Below the pieces are notes generated by a model that saw only the letters and a list, made by a program, of their open reading frames with translations, did not search any database and was not told where the DNA came from. From positions 62,001 to 126,000 of the forward strand of contig NZ_JBFHFC010000003.1 of the NCBI RefSeq assembly GCF_041583835.1: 64,000 nucleotides of DNA, in the 5' to 3' direction. The position numbers were made by a program, and so were the translations under genes. The stretch's first letter is position 1; each line of letters starts with the position of its first letter. The stretch comes from Thiomicrorhabdus sp041583835 (GTDB taxonomy: Bacteria; Pseudomonadota; Gammaproteobacteria; Thiomicrospirales; Thiomicrospiraceae). Below are positions 1 through 8,778 of the stretch, one piece after another.

Positions 1-40
1 GCTTGAAACGTCTGAATCAATCTATCACCGGAGGTGAGTC

Positions 41-424
41 ATGTACTACGTAGTGGAATCCAACAAATCATTCGAACAGGCTGCGACCGATCTAGACACA
101 GCGGTTAAAAATCATGGCTTCGGCGTACTCCATGTACACGATCTTGGAGCCACCCTGCGAAGCAAGGGATTCGACTTTGCGGAGCAGTGCCAGGTGTTTG
201 AGGTCTGCAACCCCGGACAAGCGTCAAAAGTCCTAGCTACCGACATGCGACTGAATATGGCTCTGCCATGCCGAATCTCGGTATTTACCGAAAAAGGACA
301 AACCAAGATAGGTCTGATCAAACCGGCAGAAATGCTGGCCACGCTGTCTCAAGATCCCACTTTGGCTCAAGTCGCTCAAGAGGTTGAAGAGAAAACCATG
401 CAAATGGTCGACGAAGCCAAATAA
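41..424 (+). CDS. DUF302 domain protein
   Basis: A 127-residue soluble protein whose sequence fits the DUF302 family: an N-terminal segment reading YVVESNKSFEQAATDL, then a central part (VFEVCNPGQASKVL) and a PAEM segment near residue 97. DUF302 proteins are small alpha/beta proteins without a settled biochemical role; some are thought to bind ligands or heme-like cofactors. The start is well supported by a strong Shine-Dalgarno sequence, GGAGGTGA, ending 4 bases before the ATG. No signal peptide or membrane segment is seen. It precedes a secreted hydrolase on the same strand by 86 bases, so co-transcription is possible. Confidence 0.85.
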   Translation: MYYVVESNKSFEQAATDLDTAVKNHGFGVLHVHDLGATLRSKGFDFAEQCQVFEVCNPGQASKVLATDMRLNMALPCRISVFTEKGQTKIGLIKPAEMLATLSQDPTLAQVAQEVEEKTMQMVDEAK

Positions 425-510
425 TCACAGAACCAAATAATCACAGAATAAACACCAACAGTAGTGGACTGACAACCGTAAAACCATTCCCAAATTTCAG
501 GAGAATACTC

Positions 511-1482
511 ATGAAATCGAAGCTTCTTGCAATCGCGGCACTACTGTCCTGCTTACCGCTGTGGTCAACATCAGCCTCTGCATCCGATGTCGTTAAAATC
601 ACGCCATTAGGCAGCCAACAAGGCGAATTTTGTACGCTGGATCGCGCGATGATCATAGAAGACCCGAACGGAACGCGAATCCTGTACGACGCAGGCCGAA
701 CCGTTGCCGGTGCGGATGATCCCCGCCTCGGTAAAATCGACATCATTCTGGTCAGCCACGTGCACGGCGACCACATCGGCGATAAGCACATCAAGTCCCT
801 TAATGCCGGAAGTTGTGCCAAACCCGATATCTCGGTCAGCGACACGCCGACTTCCAATAGCGTCAAGATTGCGATTGCCAAACACGCCAAAATCGTGACC
901 GGCAGTGAAATGCCGAGTCTGTTCGCTGCTAAACTGAAAGCCGCCGGAGGGGACCCTAAAAACTCTTTATTGGTACGCTTCGGGGCGATGAAAACCGTTG
1001 ACGGCGTCGGCATCACCACCGTACCGGCGATACACAGTAACGGCCTCTCCCCCGACATGATTGAAGGTTCCCTCGGCGAGTTTATGAAAGCGGCCGGACT
1101 CACCGCTCACGTCGGCCCCGCAACCGGTTATAGTCTTAAATTCAGCAACGGTTTGGTTGCGTATCTCTCGGGCGATACCGGCATTACTGCCGAACAGGAT
1201 ATCGTCGTGCATCAACATTACGGTGCCAAACTGGCGGTCATCAATATCGGCGACACCTATACCACCGGCCCTAAGGAAGCCGCTTATGTCATTAACGATC
1301 TGGTCAAGCCGACATCGGTGATCCCGTCTCATGCAAACGAAGAAGCAACCCGACAAGGCAAAGTCTTGCCGCATACCCGCACCGAAACCTTCATCAAAGA
1401 AAGCAACGTCCCGGTTTACGTTCCGCTCAGCGGTAAAACTTTATCTTTCGATGCTACCGGGAAATGCGTCGACGGCTGTTAA
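511..1482 (+). CDS. Secreted MBL-fold metal-dependent hydrolase
   Basis: A 323-residue metallo-beta-lactamase-fold protein with an N-terminal signal peptide (hydrophobic core about residues 4-18, likely cleavage after STSASA), so it probably acts in the periplasm. The metal-binding signature HVHGDH is at about residues 84-89, followed by GDxH-like elements: AIHSN near 174, LSGDTG near 220 and IPSHANEE near 271. These match the UlaG/YtnP-like branch of the fold. Substrate cannot be read from sequence. AGGAGA lies 6 bases upstream of the ATG. Cysteines near both ends could form disulfides in the periplasm. Confidence 0.85.
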   Translation: MKSKLLAIAALLSCLPLWSTSASASDVVKITPLGSQQGEFCTLDRAMIIEDPNGTRILYDAGRTVAGADDPRLGKIDIILVSHVHGDHIGDKHIKSLNAGSCAKPDISVSDTPTSNSVKIAIAKHAKIVTGSEMPSLFAAKLKAAGGDPKNSLLVRFGAMKTVDGVGITTVPAIHSNGLSPDMIEGSLGEFMKAAGLTAHVGPATGYSLKFSNGLVAYLSGDTGITAEQDIVVHQHYGAKLAVINIGDTYTTGPKEAAYVINDLVKPTSVIPSHANEEATRQGKVLPHTRTETFIKESNVPVYVPLSGKTLSFDATGKCVDGC

Positions 1483-1527
1483 ACGAAACGAGTTCAATTC
1501 AACACCAATGCCGATTCTTTCATCATT

Positions 1528-1557
1528 CGTATAGGCTTTCGACTCAAAGCCTATACG
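1528..1557. terminator. Strong perfect hairpin downstream of the MBL gene
   Basis: A perfect 12-bp inverted repeat (CGTATAGGCTTT / AAAGCCTATACG) with a 6-base loop lies 45 bases after the MBL-hydrolase stop. It lacks a clear run of T on either side, so it may be a weak or factor-assisted terminator, or an RNA-stabilising hairpin. Confidence 0.45.
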
Positions 1558-1708
1558 AAATCTCACGTTCAATCTTCAATCCCTGATTCCGATAACAAAA
1601 CCATTTATTGAAATCAGAGAACCGCATATTTCGCAAATGAAAGGCACACCGATAAAGATCAAAAGTGCTATGCTGTTAGCGTTTTTTTAAACCTAAAGAC
1701 GTGTGCAA

Positions 1709-2167
1709 ATGAAGATATGGGTAGACGCGGACGCTTGTCCGGTAGTGATTAAAGAGATTTTGTTTCGAGCGGCAGAACGTTCGCAAATTACAACCACACT
1801 GGTGGCAAACCACAGCTTACGTATTCCGCCTTCGCGTTTCATTCATTTCCTTCAGGTGACTCACGGTTTCGACGTCGCCGATAACGTCATCGTCCAACGC
1901 TTAGACGCCGGCGATCTGGTCATCACCGGCGACATCCCCTTGGCGGCCGAAGTCATTGAAAAAGGCGGTATCGCGTTAAACCCACGTGGCGAACTCTATA
2001 CACCGAGCAACATTCGAGCGCGCCTGAATATGCGCGATTTCATGGAAAGCCTGCGTTCCAGCGGCGTTGATACCGGCGGTCCAAGTTCAATGAGTCAAAG
2101 TGACCGACAAGCCTTTGCCAATCAACTGGATCGGTTATTAACCAAACACGCTCAAAAAGCACGCTAA
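1709..2167 (+). CDS. yaiI: YaiI/YqxD family protein (UPF0178)
   Basis: A 152-residue protein of the UPF0178 family. The N-terminal WVDADACPVV signature is diagnostic, followed by VANHSLRIPPS and a VITGDIPLAAEVI segment; the family has a PIN/NYN-like nuclease fold with conserved aspartates, but no confirmed activity. An in-frame GTG two codons upstream (position 1703) is an alternative start; the ATG gives the usual MKIWVDADACP beginning. Neighbours give no functional hint. Confidence 0.9.
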   Translation: MKIWVDADACPVVIKEILFRAAERSQITTTLVANHSLRIPPSRFIHFLQVTHGFDVADNVIVQRLDAGDLVITGDIPLAAEVIEKGGIALNPRGELYTPSNIRARLNMRDFMESLRSSGVDTGGPSSMSQSDRQAFANQLDRLLTKHAQKAR

Positions 2168-2203
2168 TACTCGCCAAACCATGCACTCAAACGGAAACAT
2201 TTG

Positions 2204-2959
2204 ATGAAGAAATTTAGCCAGGAAGAGTTGGAACAGGATCATCGCCCGGAAGTCATCACCGAGCGCTTAAATCAACCTCCCAAAACCCAAAATATATCAG
2301 ATGCCGTGTTAGGGGCGATCGACGGTTGCGTAACCACTTTTGCGGTGGTGTCCGGAGCTTACGGTGCCGGTTTTTCGCCGATGGTAGCCTTGGTACTGGG
2401 ATTTGCCAACCTGTTTGCCGACGGTTTCAGCATGGCCGTCAGCAATTATGAAGCGAATAAAGCCCAAAAAGAATTTACCGACAATATCCGTCACATTGAA
2501 GAACAACATATCGATCAGATTCCTGAGGGAGAACGCGAAGAGATTCGCCAAATTTTCCAGCAGAAAGGCTTTAACGGGCAGGTTCTTGAAGAAATTGTAG
2601 ACACCATCTGCCAAGACAAAAAACTCTGGATAGATACCATGCTGACGGAAGAACACGGCGTGCAAACGTTTGCTCCTAATGCAATCCGTGCCGCCATGAC
2701 GACGTTCTTAGCGTTTCTGTTTGTCGGCTCGATTCCGCTAATGCCGTTTTTAGTGCCATCCTGGGAAATGGACACCCAGTTTATGTTCAGTGCCATTTTG
2801 GCCGGAATCATGTTCTTTTTGATCGGTAGTTTGAAAAGCCTGTTTCTATTGAAACCGTTATTCCGTTCCGGGTTAAGCACCTTGCTAACCGGCGGAGCAG
2901 CCGCCAGTCTTGCATTTATAACCGGTTACGTCCTGCGTGAACTATTCGGAATCGCATAG
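2204..2959 (+). CDS. VIT/CCC1 family membrane transporter
   Basis: A 251-residue membrane protein of the VIT1/CCC1 family, whose members move iron or manganese. After a soluble N-terminus, the first hydrophobic segment contains the family signature around DAVLGAIDGCVTTFAVVSG and FADGFSMAVSNY. A soluble middle part (about 85-150) rich in Glu, Asp and Lys corresponds to the cytoplasmic metal-binding domain of the family. Three further membrane segments follow near 160-180, 195-215 and 225-248. A TTG directly before the ATG could be read as the start, but the ATG is more likely. The metal transported cannot be told from sequence. Confidence 0.8.
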   Translation: MKKFSQEELEQDHRPEVITERLNQPPKTQNISDAVLGAIDGCVTTFAVVSGAYGAGFSPMVALVLGFANLFADGFSMAVSNYEANKAQKEFTDNIRHIEEQHIDQIPEGEREEIRQIFQQKGFNGQVLEEIVDTICQDKKLWIDTMLTEEHGVQTFAPNAIRAAMTTFLAFLFVGSIPLMPFLVPSWEMDTQFMFSAILAGIMFFLIGSLKSLFLLKPLFRSGLSTLLTGGAAASLAFITGYVLRELFGIA

Positions 2960-2962
2960 ACC

Positions 2963-4531
2963 TTACCAGTGCAACGCCCGCATATGAGTATGGCTTTTGC
3001 ACTGATGGGCTTCCATACGCTGCAAAACATCGCTCAAAATCGTCACCGCCGTTGCGACATAAGCGCCCTTATTCAGCATGACGCATTCCGCTCTTTGCGC
3101 CATTGCCGCATCGCTGATCTCGGGACGTGAAATCGTTCCCTCTTTGGCCAACGACTCCAAAACCTGAGTTGCCCAAATCACCGGCACATGGGCGGCTTCG
3201 CACAAGCGTAGAATTTCGTCCTGAATCTCCGCCATTCTGACACTGCCCAGTTCCACGGCTAGATCGCCGCGCGCGATCATAATACCGAAATCGATGTCAT
3301 GCGCTAAAGATTGCACTAAAATCTCAGGCAGTCGACGCACGGCATCCGCAGTTTCGATTTTAGCCAAAATAGGCAGATCCTCCCTGCCCAAACGAGCCAG
3401 CTCTTCACGTAAATTCAATACATCCTGAGCGTTTTCGGTAAACGACAATCCGACCATATCGGCGTGTCGGCTGACAAATTCCAAATCCTGTCGATCCTTA
3501 TCACTTAAGGTCGGTAAATTCAAAACCGTCTGCGGAAAGTTCAGTCCCTTTTCTTCTTTAAGGCGCGCCCCTTTCGGCCCAACCCGGTTCACCTGTAACA
3601 AAAGTGCCCGATCGTTCTTTTCCTTAATCACCGTTCCGATCTTACCGTCGTCAATCCACACGGATTGCCCGACTTCCACCAAATCAATAACGTCGGGATA
3701 GGTACAAGTCACCGCTACGTCAACCTGCTCTTCAAACTGAGTGAGCACGTCAGACAGATTCTCGCCATCTTTATACAGGATCAGCCAATCGGCATAATTC
3801 AGTCGTGGAAACTTCTTTTGTTCTTTTTCTTTATGATGTTCTTTATGTGGTTTTTCACTCTTATGCTTGCCGGCAAAGACCTTTCCTGTGCGAATTTTAT
3901 GTCCTGCCAAATCCATCAAAATCCGGCAATCCTTTTGATGTAGCTGCATTGCACGTTTGATATTGGCAATCATCTGCTCCCATACTTGCGGATCGTCATG
4001 CGCACAATTGATACGAGCGTCATCCATACCGGCCAAAATCAGGCTTTCCACCAAGTCATAATCATCGGCCGCTTCGGTCGGCATCGTGACCATGATGTAT
4101 TCGACGCGCTTTTCGGGAGGCGGGCCGAATAAACGTTCCGCCCGTTGTTTCAATTGGCGGTAACCGCCGTGATAATCGACAAATAACCTACGGTTATCAT
4201 CCAGATAAGGTTTCCCGAAAGCAGCTTTGGACAAAACGTCCAGAACAGAATTGATATTCGCGATCACATGGGGTTCGATTCTCCCCAAAGAAGAAAGACC
4301 GGCTTGCGCTAAACGCGACTGTAAAGGATGTAAGGCTTCACGCCTCATAACCACATAATTGAGTACGTTGAATATGCTGAGCCAAGAGGATTCCGAAGTC
4401 TGTTCCAAAGAGAAATGCTTCATCTCGTTTTCGGTGGCCGAGAGAATCCGCTGTTTTAAAATCAAGAGTTCATCAAACAACTCGGACAAGGTGTCATCGG
4501 ATAGTGAGTCATTGACAGAATGAGAAATCAC
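2963..4531 (-). CDS. Atypical pyruvate kinase-like protein
   Basis: A 522-residue protein with the pyruvate kinase barrel. Recognisable elements are GMDDARINCAHD (usually RLNFSHG), DLAGHKIRTG, WIDDGKIG, the catalytic-lysine segment LAKIETADAV, the metal-binding ARGDLAVELG and WATQVLESLA. It departs from the family in three ways. About 130 residues precede the barrel; a Lys/His/Glu-rich insert interrupts it near 220-240; and the protein ends soon after the barrel (MLNKGAYVATAV in place of MLSGETA), so the C-terminal allosteric domain is missing. The key Lys, Glu, Asp and Thr appear intact, so phosphoenolpyruvate binding is plausible, but activity as a true pyruvate kinase is uncertain. Confidence 0.75.
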   Translation of the reverse strand: MISHSVNDSLSDDTLSELFDELLILKQRILSATENEMKHFSLEQTSESSWLSIFNVLNYVVMRREALHPLQSRLAQAGLSSLGRIEPHVIANINSVLDVLSKAAFGKPYLDDNRRLFVDYHGGYRQLKQRAERLFGPPPEKRVEYIMVTMPTEAADDYDLVESLILAGMDDARINCAHDDPQVWEQMIANIKRAMQLHQKDCRILMDLAGHKIRTGKVFAGKHKSEKPHKEHHKEKEQKKFPRLNYADWLILYKDGENLSDVLTQFEEQVDVAVTCTYPDVIDLVEVGQSVWIDDGKIGTVIKEKNDRALLLQVNRVGPKGARLKEEKGLNFPQTVLNLPTLSDKDRQDLEFVSRHADMVGLSFTENAQDVLNLREELARLGREDLPILAKIETADAVRRLPEILVQSLAHDIDFGIMIARGDLAVELGSVRMAEIQDEILRLCEAAHVPVIWATQVLESLAKEGTISRPEISDAAMAQRAECVMLNKGAYVATAVTILSDVLQRMEAHQCKSHTHMRALHW

Positions 4532-4782
4532 GGCATCATACTCTTAAGGGGTTTTAATAGATTATAAATAACCACTATGAAGCTTTTATTAAAAGACCGG
4601 CCCGGTGCCTGCAATGCATTTATAATTAAAGCATTAAGTGCGGGACAAATACCCTGTACGACACTAAGAAAACGGTTGGAAACGGATTATTTTCTCCCTT
4701 TAGACAAAAGCCCGATTCAAACCGAATCACCTGCTTGCTATCATATCCATCGGTCAATTTAAGATAAATTAGGAGCCCGCCA

Positions 4783-5397
4783 ATGAAGGCGTCAAATCAA
4801 GTTAAAGTCTGGGACATCGCCGTGCGAGTTTTTCACTGGTCGTTGGCATTGCTGTTCTTAATTTCTTATCTAACCGGAGACGACGAAAGTGACCTTCACG
4901 TTTACTCGGGTTACGCCATTATCGGATTACTCGCTTTTAGAATTATTTGGGGATTGATCGGCACCAAATACGCCCGCTTCAGCAACTTTGTCTATGGCAA
5001 AGACGTCACGGTAGAGTATGCAAAATCAATGCTGGCGTTCAAACCGAAACGTTATATCGGGCACAACCCGCTTGGCGGTTGGATGATCATCGCATTGCTC
5101 CTCTCTCTTATTGCGACGACTTGGAGCGGTTTGGCCGTCTACGGTTCAAAAGGCCACGGTCCGCTTGCCGGTAATTTCGATATCGTCATCTCTTCCGCCA
5201 TGGCGGATGACGACGAACATGAACACGGCTCGGACGGCGGCGACGATTTTCTGGAAGAAGTTCATGAATTCTTTGCCAACTTCACCCTGTTTCTGGTATT
5301 GGTACACATCGGCGGTGTACTCGTTTCCAGCCTTATGCATCGGGAGAATCTAGCGCGTTCGATGATCACGGGGTTAAAAGATAAAGACGAACCTTAG
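4783..5397 (+). CDS. Cytochrome b561-type membrane protein
   Basis: A 204-residue protein with four predicted membrane helices (about 15-33, 42-60, 103-122, 162-182) and histidines placed for two b hemes: VFHWSLA, DLHVYSGY, and VLVHIGG near the end. This is the pattern of the cytochrome b561 / Ni-Fe hydrogenase cytochrome b family, which carries electrons between quinones and a partner. Between helices three and four lies an unusual acidic and histidine-rich loop (about 143-158, reading DDDEHEHGSDGGDD) that could bind metal. A GGAG sequence lies 8 bases before the ATG. No partner cytochrome c or hydrogenase gene is adjacent. Confidence 0.8.
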   Translation: MKASNQVKVWDIAVRVFHWSLALLFLISYLTGDDESDLHVYSGYAIIGLLAFRIIWGLIGTKYARFSNFVYGKDVTVEYAKSMLAFKPKRYIGHNPLGGWMIIALLLSLIATTWSGLAVYGSKGHGPLAGNFDIVISSAMADDDEHEHGSDGGDDFLEEVHEFFANFTLFLVLVHIGGVLVSSLMHRENLARSMITGLKDKDEP

Positions 5398-5447
5398 AAC
5401 GACAATTTCTCTATACTGATTGGCAAAGAAATAACAACCCGCAAAGG

Positions 5448-5831
5448 ATGAAAATGGAAATGGACGAATCGGTCAACGTATTCGGCGAGCCACTGCAACA
5501 TTGTGGGGCAGAACCTTTAACCGGATTTTATCGCGACGGTGCTTGCAACACCTCTGAAGAAGACCTGGGTTCGCATACGGTTTGCATACAGACAACGGCC
5601 GAATTTCTGGAGTATTCACGATTTAGAGGTAACGACCTCTCCACTCCGGTACCTGAATACGGATTTAAAGGCCTGCAGCCGGGAGACAGCTGGTGTTTAT
5701 GTGCCGCACGCTGGCTGGAAGCTTATCAGCACAAAATGGCGCCGAAAGTTTTTCTCGGCAGAACCCATCGAAAAGCGCTTGAAGTCATTCCATTAAAATT
5801 ATTGAAAGAGTACGCAGCCGACTTGAATTAG
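5448..5831 (+). CDS. DUF2237 family protein
   Basis: A 127-residue soluble protein of the DUF2237 family. It shows the conserved N-terminal NVFGEPLQHC and TGFYRDGAC, the central VCIQTTAEFLEYSRFRGNDL and the C-terminal GDSWCLCAARW motif. The conserved cysteines in these motifs suggest a metal or redox site, but no function is established. Two further in-frame ATGs follow the first within four codons, so the exact start is uncertain by a few residues. Confidence 0.85.
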   Translation: MKMEMDESVNVFGEPLQHCGAEPLTGFYRDGACNTSEEDLGSHTVCIQTTAEFLEYSRFRGNDLSTPVPEYGFKGLQPGDSWCLCAARWLEAYQHKMAPKVFLGRTHRKALEVIPLKLLKEYAADLN

Positions 5832-5842
5832 TTGGTTGTCTA

Positions 5843-6739
5843 CTAAAGCCACGCCGCTCCGCGTACGCCACTGGAATCGCCGTACTTAGGCGGGAGCAAT
5901 TGAGTATTAACTTGATCGCTGAACACCCAATTCCCCCACAATTTAGGCACATCGTCATATAAACGTTGAATATTGGACATACCACCGCCTAATACAATGA
6001 CATCGGGGTCTATCAGATTAATGACACTCGCCAACCCTTTCGCCAACCACAAGATATAATCCTGCATCAGTTGCTCGGCAACAATATTGCCCTGCTCGCT
6101 TAATGCGACGATCTGTTTGGCGGTTTTTGATGAACCCGTTCGGTTTTGATAATGTGCCTGAAGACCGCTACCGGATAAAAAAGTCTCGTTACAGCCCTTA
6201 AGCCCACAATAGCATGCCATTTGGAGATCATCCGCCGTGGCCCAAGGCAAAGGATTGTGTCCCCATTCCCCACCAATGGCATTGACGCCATTGAGAATCC
6301 GACCGTTGACGACCACACCGCCGCCGCATCCAGTGCCGATAATCACGCCGAACACCACTTCCGCTCCTTTTCCGGCACCATCCACGGCTTCCGATAAGGC
6401 GAAACAGTTAGCATCATTGGCCAATCGGACTTCGCATTGTAACTGACGCTGCAAATCTCCCTGCAGATCTTGGCCGATCAACCAGGTTGAATTGGCATTT
6501 TTAATTCGTCGGGTCTTATGAGACACTGCGCCCGGAATACCGACGCCAAGCGAACCACTTAAATTCACGTTGAGACCCAATTGGGATTCCGCCTCTCTTA
6601 CTAGACCGACAATACGGCCTACCGTTGCAGCATAATCGCCTTTTGGCGTATCGACTCGCTGGCGATAATGCATTTCACCATTTTCATCCAGAGCGATGAT
6701 TTCGATTTTAGTTCCGCCTAAATCCACACCCAAGCGCAT
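5843..6739 (-). CDS. ROK-family sugar kinase (fructokinase-like)
   Basis: A 298-residue kinase of the ROK family, which phosphorylates sugars such as fructose, glucose or N-acetylglucosamine using ATP. It opens with the phosphate-binding GVDLGGTKIEI, has NDANCFALSEA with the catalytic aspartate, GTGCGGGVV, and the ROK zinc site (GEWGHNPL, then CYCGLKGCNETF near 180-190). The length is normal for the family. It resembles E. coli Mak more than NagK, but the sugar is not certain. A methyltransferase and a DUF455 gene lie upstream on the same strand with gaps of 10-12 bases, so the three probably form one operon. Confidence 0.85.
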   Translation of the reverse strand: MRLGVDLGGTKIEIIALDENGEMHYRQRVDTPKGDYAATVGRIVGLVREAESQLGLNVNLSGSLGVGIPGAVSHKTRRIKNANSTWLIGQDLQGDLQRQLQCEVRLANDANCFALSEAVDGAGKGAEVVFGVIIGTGCGGGVVVNGRILNGVNAIGGEWGHNPLPWATADDLQMACYCGLKGCNETFLSGSGLQAHYQNRTGSSKTAKQIVALSEQGNIVAEQLMQDYILWLAKGLASVINLIDPDVIVLGGGMSNIQRLYDDVPKLWGNWVFSDQVNTQLLPPKYGDSSGVRGAAWL

Positions 6740-6749
6740 GACCGTCTTC

Positions 6750-7424
6750 TCACTGTTTTTCTAAATAGACCGTAAAATCGTTTTCCAAATAACCGTCAGA
6801 CCAGCGCACTCGGGCTGCAAAACTTTTACAATATTCAACGATCTCTTGCGGTAAAAAACTCTGCAAATCCGGGCGACTTTGAATCCACGGATTACGCGCG
6901 TCCAGCAGGTTGAAAGCAACGCCATAACGGCAAGTGTCATACATCTTGCGTATCACCGCTTTGGCATAACGGCCTTGATGTTGCGCCGTTCCCTCTATTT
7001 CAGTTTCCACTACTTCGTTTAAAGCACCGGATAACAACACAAAATCATAAGAGTCGGCCTTCGGCGCCACATCGAAAATATCGCCGACCTGTATTTGAAT
7101 TCCCGGGTGAAGATTTTGCGCGCTTTCGGCTATCGCTTCACTGAGATCAATACCATAATAATCCACCTCAAAACCATGTTGATACAGATATTCTTTCAAA
7201 TCGGCAAAGCCGCATCCGACATCCAAAATAGACCAAGCCGACGGGCGGCCGTTCTCTTGCTTGGCATTCAACGGCAATAATTCACTGAGCTTCTTAAACC
7301 GAATCTCCTGAATCTCGCGGCTACTCCAATACAACGCTTGCGGTTGATACCCGAACTGCTCGACGGAATTACGATGACGGGTTTTTATTCTCAAACGTTG
7401 TTTATCGGACAAGAGTGACGACAT
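6750..7424 (-). CDS. Class I SAM-dependent methyltransferase
   Basis: A 224-residue protein with a Rossmann methyltransferase core. Motif I is ILDVGCGFADLKEYL (about residues 67-81), followed by an acidic YYGIDLSE at the end of strand two and YDFVLLSGALNEV as motif IV. An N-terminal helical part of about 60 residues precedes the core. The substrate is not evident. It sits between the ROK kinase and the DUF455 gene with very short gaps, suggesting joint transcription. Confidence 0.8.
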   Translation of the reverse strand: MSSLLSDKQRLRIKTRHRNSVEQFGYQPQALYWSSREIQEIRFKKLSELLPLNAKQENGRPSAWSILDVGCGFADLKEYLYQHGFEVDYYGIDLSEAIAESAQNLHPGIQIQVGDIFDVAPKADSYDFVLLSGALNEVVETEIEGTAQHQGRYAKAVIRKMYDTCRYGVAFNLLDARNPWIQSRPDLQSFLPQEIVEYCKSFAARVRWSDGYLENDFTVYLEKQ

Positions 7425-7436
7425 TCAACCCTCCCG

Positions 7437-8234
7437 CTACAAGGTCTTTAACCATTGGATCTCCTCCTCGGAGAATCCGGCCTGAGTGCGCGCCTCATAA
7501 TTGAAAGGTCCTCGCAAATCGCCGTGAAAATAATTTTCTATAATCGACTGAAACTCGGTAAACGGATTGACGCCCTTTTCGGCACAAAGATAACGGAACC
7601 AGCGTGTACCCACTTCCACGTGACCGATTTCGTCTCTTAATAGAATTTTTAATATTTCCACACCGCGTTTATCACCAATCGCACGCAATTTCTGGATCAT
7701 CGGAGGCGTGACGTCCAATCCTCTGGCCTCAAGCGTTCTCGGAACCAAAGCCATGCGCACCATCGGATCATGATCGGTTTCGTAGGTCGTCAACCACAGG
7801 CCGTTATGAGCGGGCATGTCGCCATATTCGTAGCCCAAATGGTTAAGGTGTTCGCGAATCATCTGAAAGTGATAGGCTTCCTCACCGGCAACGCCCAACC
7901 AATCTCGGTAATATTCGTAAGGCATGTTCTGGAAACGGTAAATCGCATCCAAAGCCAAATTAACCGCATTGAATTCAATATGGGCGATTGAATGCATTAA
8001 AGAGGCGTGCCCCTCTTGCGTTCCCAAGCCTCTTCGCGGTAACTCTTTCGGAGAAACCAAAACCGGCATTTCGGGTCTACCGGGATCAGGAATACGCACG
8101 ATCGTTTGGGTCGGTGCAAAATCAAACCGGTCTTGCGACCAATCTTCTTGCAATTGAGCCAACTGCCCAACTTTTTGATTGAGGTCTTTCTCCATCAGAC
8201 ACTCAAAAACCGTTTCAAAAAGATTCTTTTTCAT
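7437..8234 (-). CDS. DUF455 ferritin-like protein
   Basis: A 265-residue DUF455 family protein. Conserved elements include GRPEMPVLV, the helix AHIEFNAVNLALDA, GEEAYHFQMIREHL, LEARGLDVTP and RDEIGHVEVGTRWF. The ExxH-type motifs on successive helices are those of a ferritin-like di-iron four-helix bundle. No biochemical function is firmly known. It is the first gene of the probable three-gene run that continues into the methyltransferase and the ROK kinase. Confidence 0.88.
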   Translation of the reverse strand: MKKNLFETVFECLMEKDLNQKVGQLAQLQEDWSQDRFDFAPTQTIVRIPDPGRPEMPVLVSPKELPRRGLGTQEGHASLMHSIAHIEFNAVNLALDAIYRFQNMPYEYYRDWLGVAGEEAYHFQMIREHLNHLGYEYGDMPAHNGLWLTTYETDHDPMVRMALVPRTLEARGLDVTPPMIQKLRAIGDKRGVEILKILLRDEIGHVEVGTRWFRYLCAEKGVNPFTEFQSIIENYFHGDLRGPFNYEARTQAGFSEEEIQWLKTL

Positions 8235-8276
8235 TAACCCTAACGCCGTATTTCAAAATTTGAATCATCAGAAAAT

Positions 8277-8303
8277 AAAAAAGCCGGTAAAAACCGGCTT
8301 TTT
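8277..8303 (-). terminator. Rho-independent terminator
   Basis: AAGCCGGT / ACCGGCTT stem with a short A-rich loop and T-runs on both sides. It lies just after the small exported protein gene on the minus strand and could work in both directions. Confidence 0.85.
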
Positions 8304-8323
8304 CAACAAAGGCAAATTACCAA

Positions 8324-8680
8324 TTAACGGTAGTAAGCAGCCATGTTGTAACGAGTACCAGTGAATTTCTTAGCATCGATAGCGTCGAAAAGCTTCGCCC
8401 ATTTAGCGCGATCTTCTGGAGTCATTACTGAAGAAGGATTTAATCCTTTAGTTTTGTCACCGTATTTAGCTTCGATTGCGTCTAGTTCTGCCATGCAAGC
8501 TTCAACAGTTGTTTTTTGTTCGATTTCGCGAGCAGCAGGACCGCCGTCTTTCTTAGCGGTAGCAATAACATGTTCTGCATCGGCTAGACACTGAGAGTAA
8601 GTGTCATCAGCTGCTTGAACGTTCAAAGATACTGCAGCAAAAGCAGAAATGAATAAAGCTTTAAGTGTTAAGTGTTTCAT
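8324..8680 (-). CDS. Small exported protein of unknown function
   Basis: A 118-residue protein with a clear signal peptide (hydrophobic residues about 7-20, AxA cleavage motif after NVQA), so the mature form of about 95 residues should be periplasmic. The mature part is helical and charged, with two cysteines (near residues 31 and 62) that could form a disulfide. Codon use is biased toward a few codons (for example GCA and GCT for Ala), as in well-expressed genes. It stands alone between its own terminator and a leader of about 100 bases. I do not recognise the family. Confidence 0.75.
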   Translation of the reverse strand: MKHLTLKALFISAFAAVSLNVQAADDTYSQCLADAEHVIATAKKDGGPAAREIEQKTTVEACMAELDAIEAKYGDKTKGLNPSSVMTPEDRAKWAKLFDAIDAKKFTGTRYNMAAYYR

Positions 8681-8778
8681 TAATAAACTCCAGGTTTGGT
8701 TTGTCTCTATAACAGGTCAATTTTGACGTTTTTCATCTTAAATTGCAACCCAAAAGGGGTTAGAAAATAATTAAATGC

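Noticed and set aside
4577..4762. A 61-codon open frame ending 20 bases before the cytochrome b gene
   Set aside because: No ribosome-binding site, no recognisable features, and it spans the expected promoter area of its neighbours. It is more likely chance.
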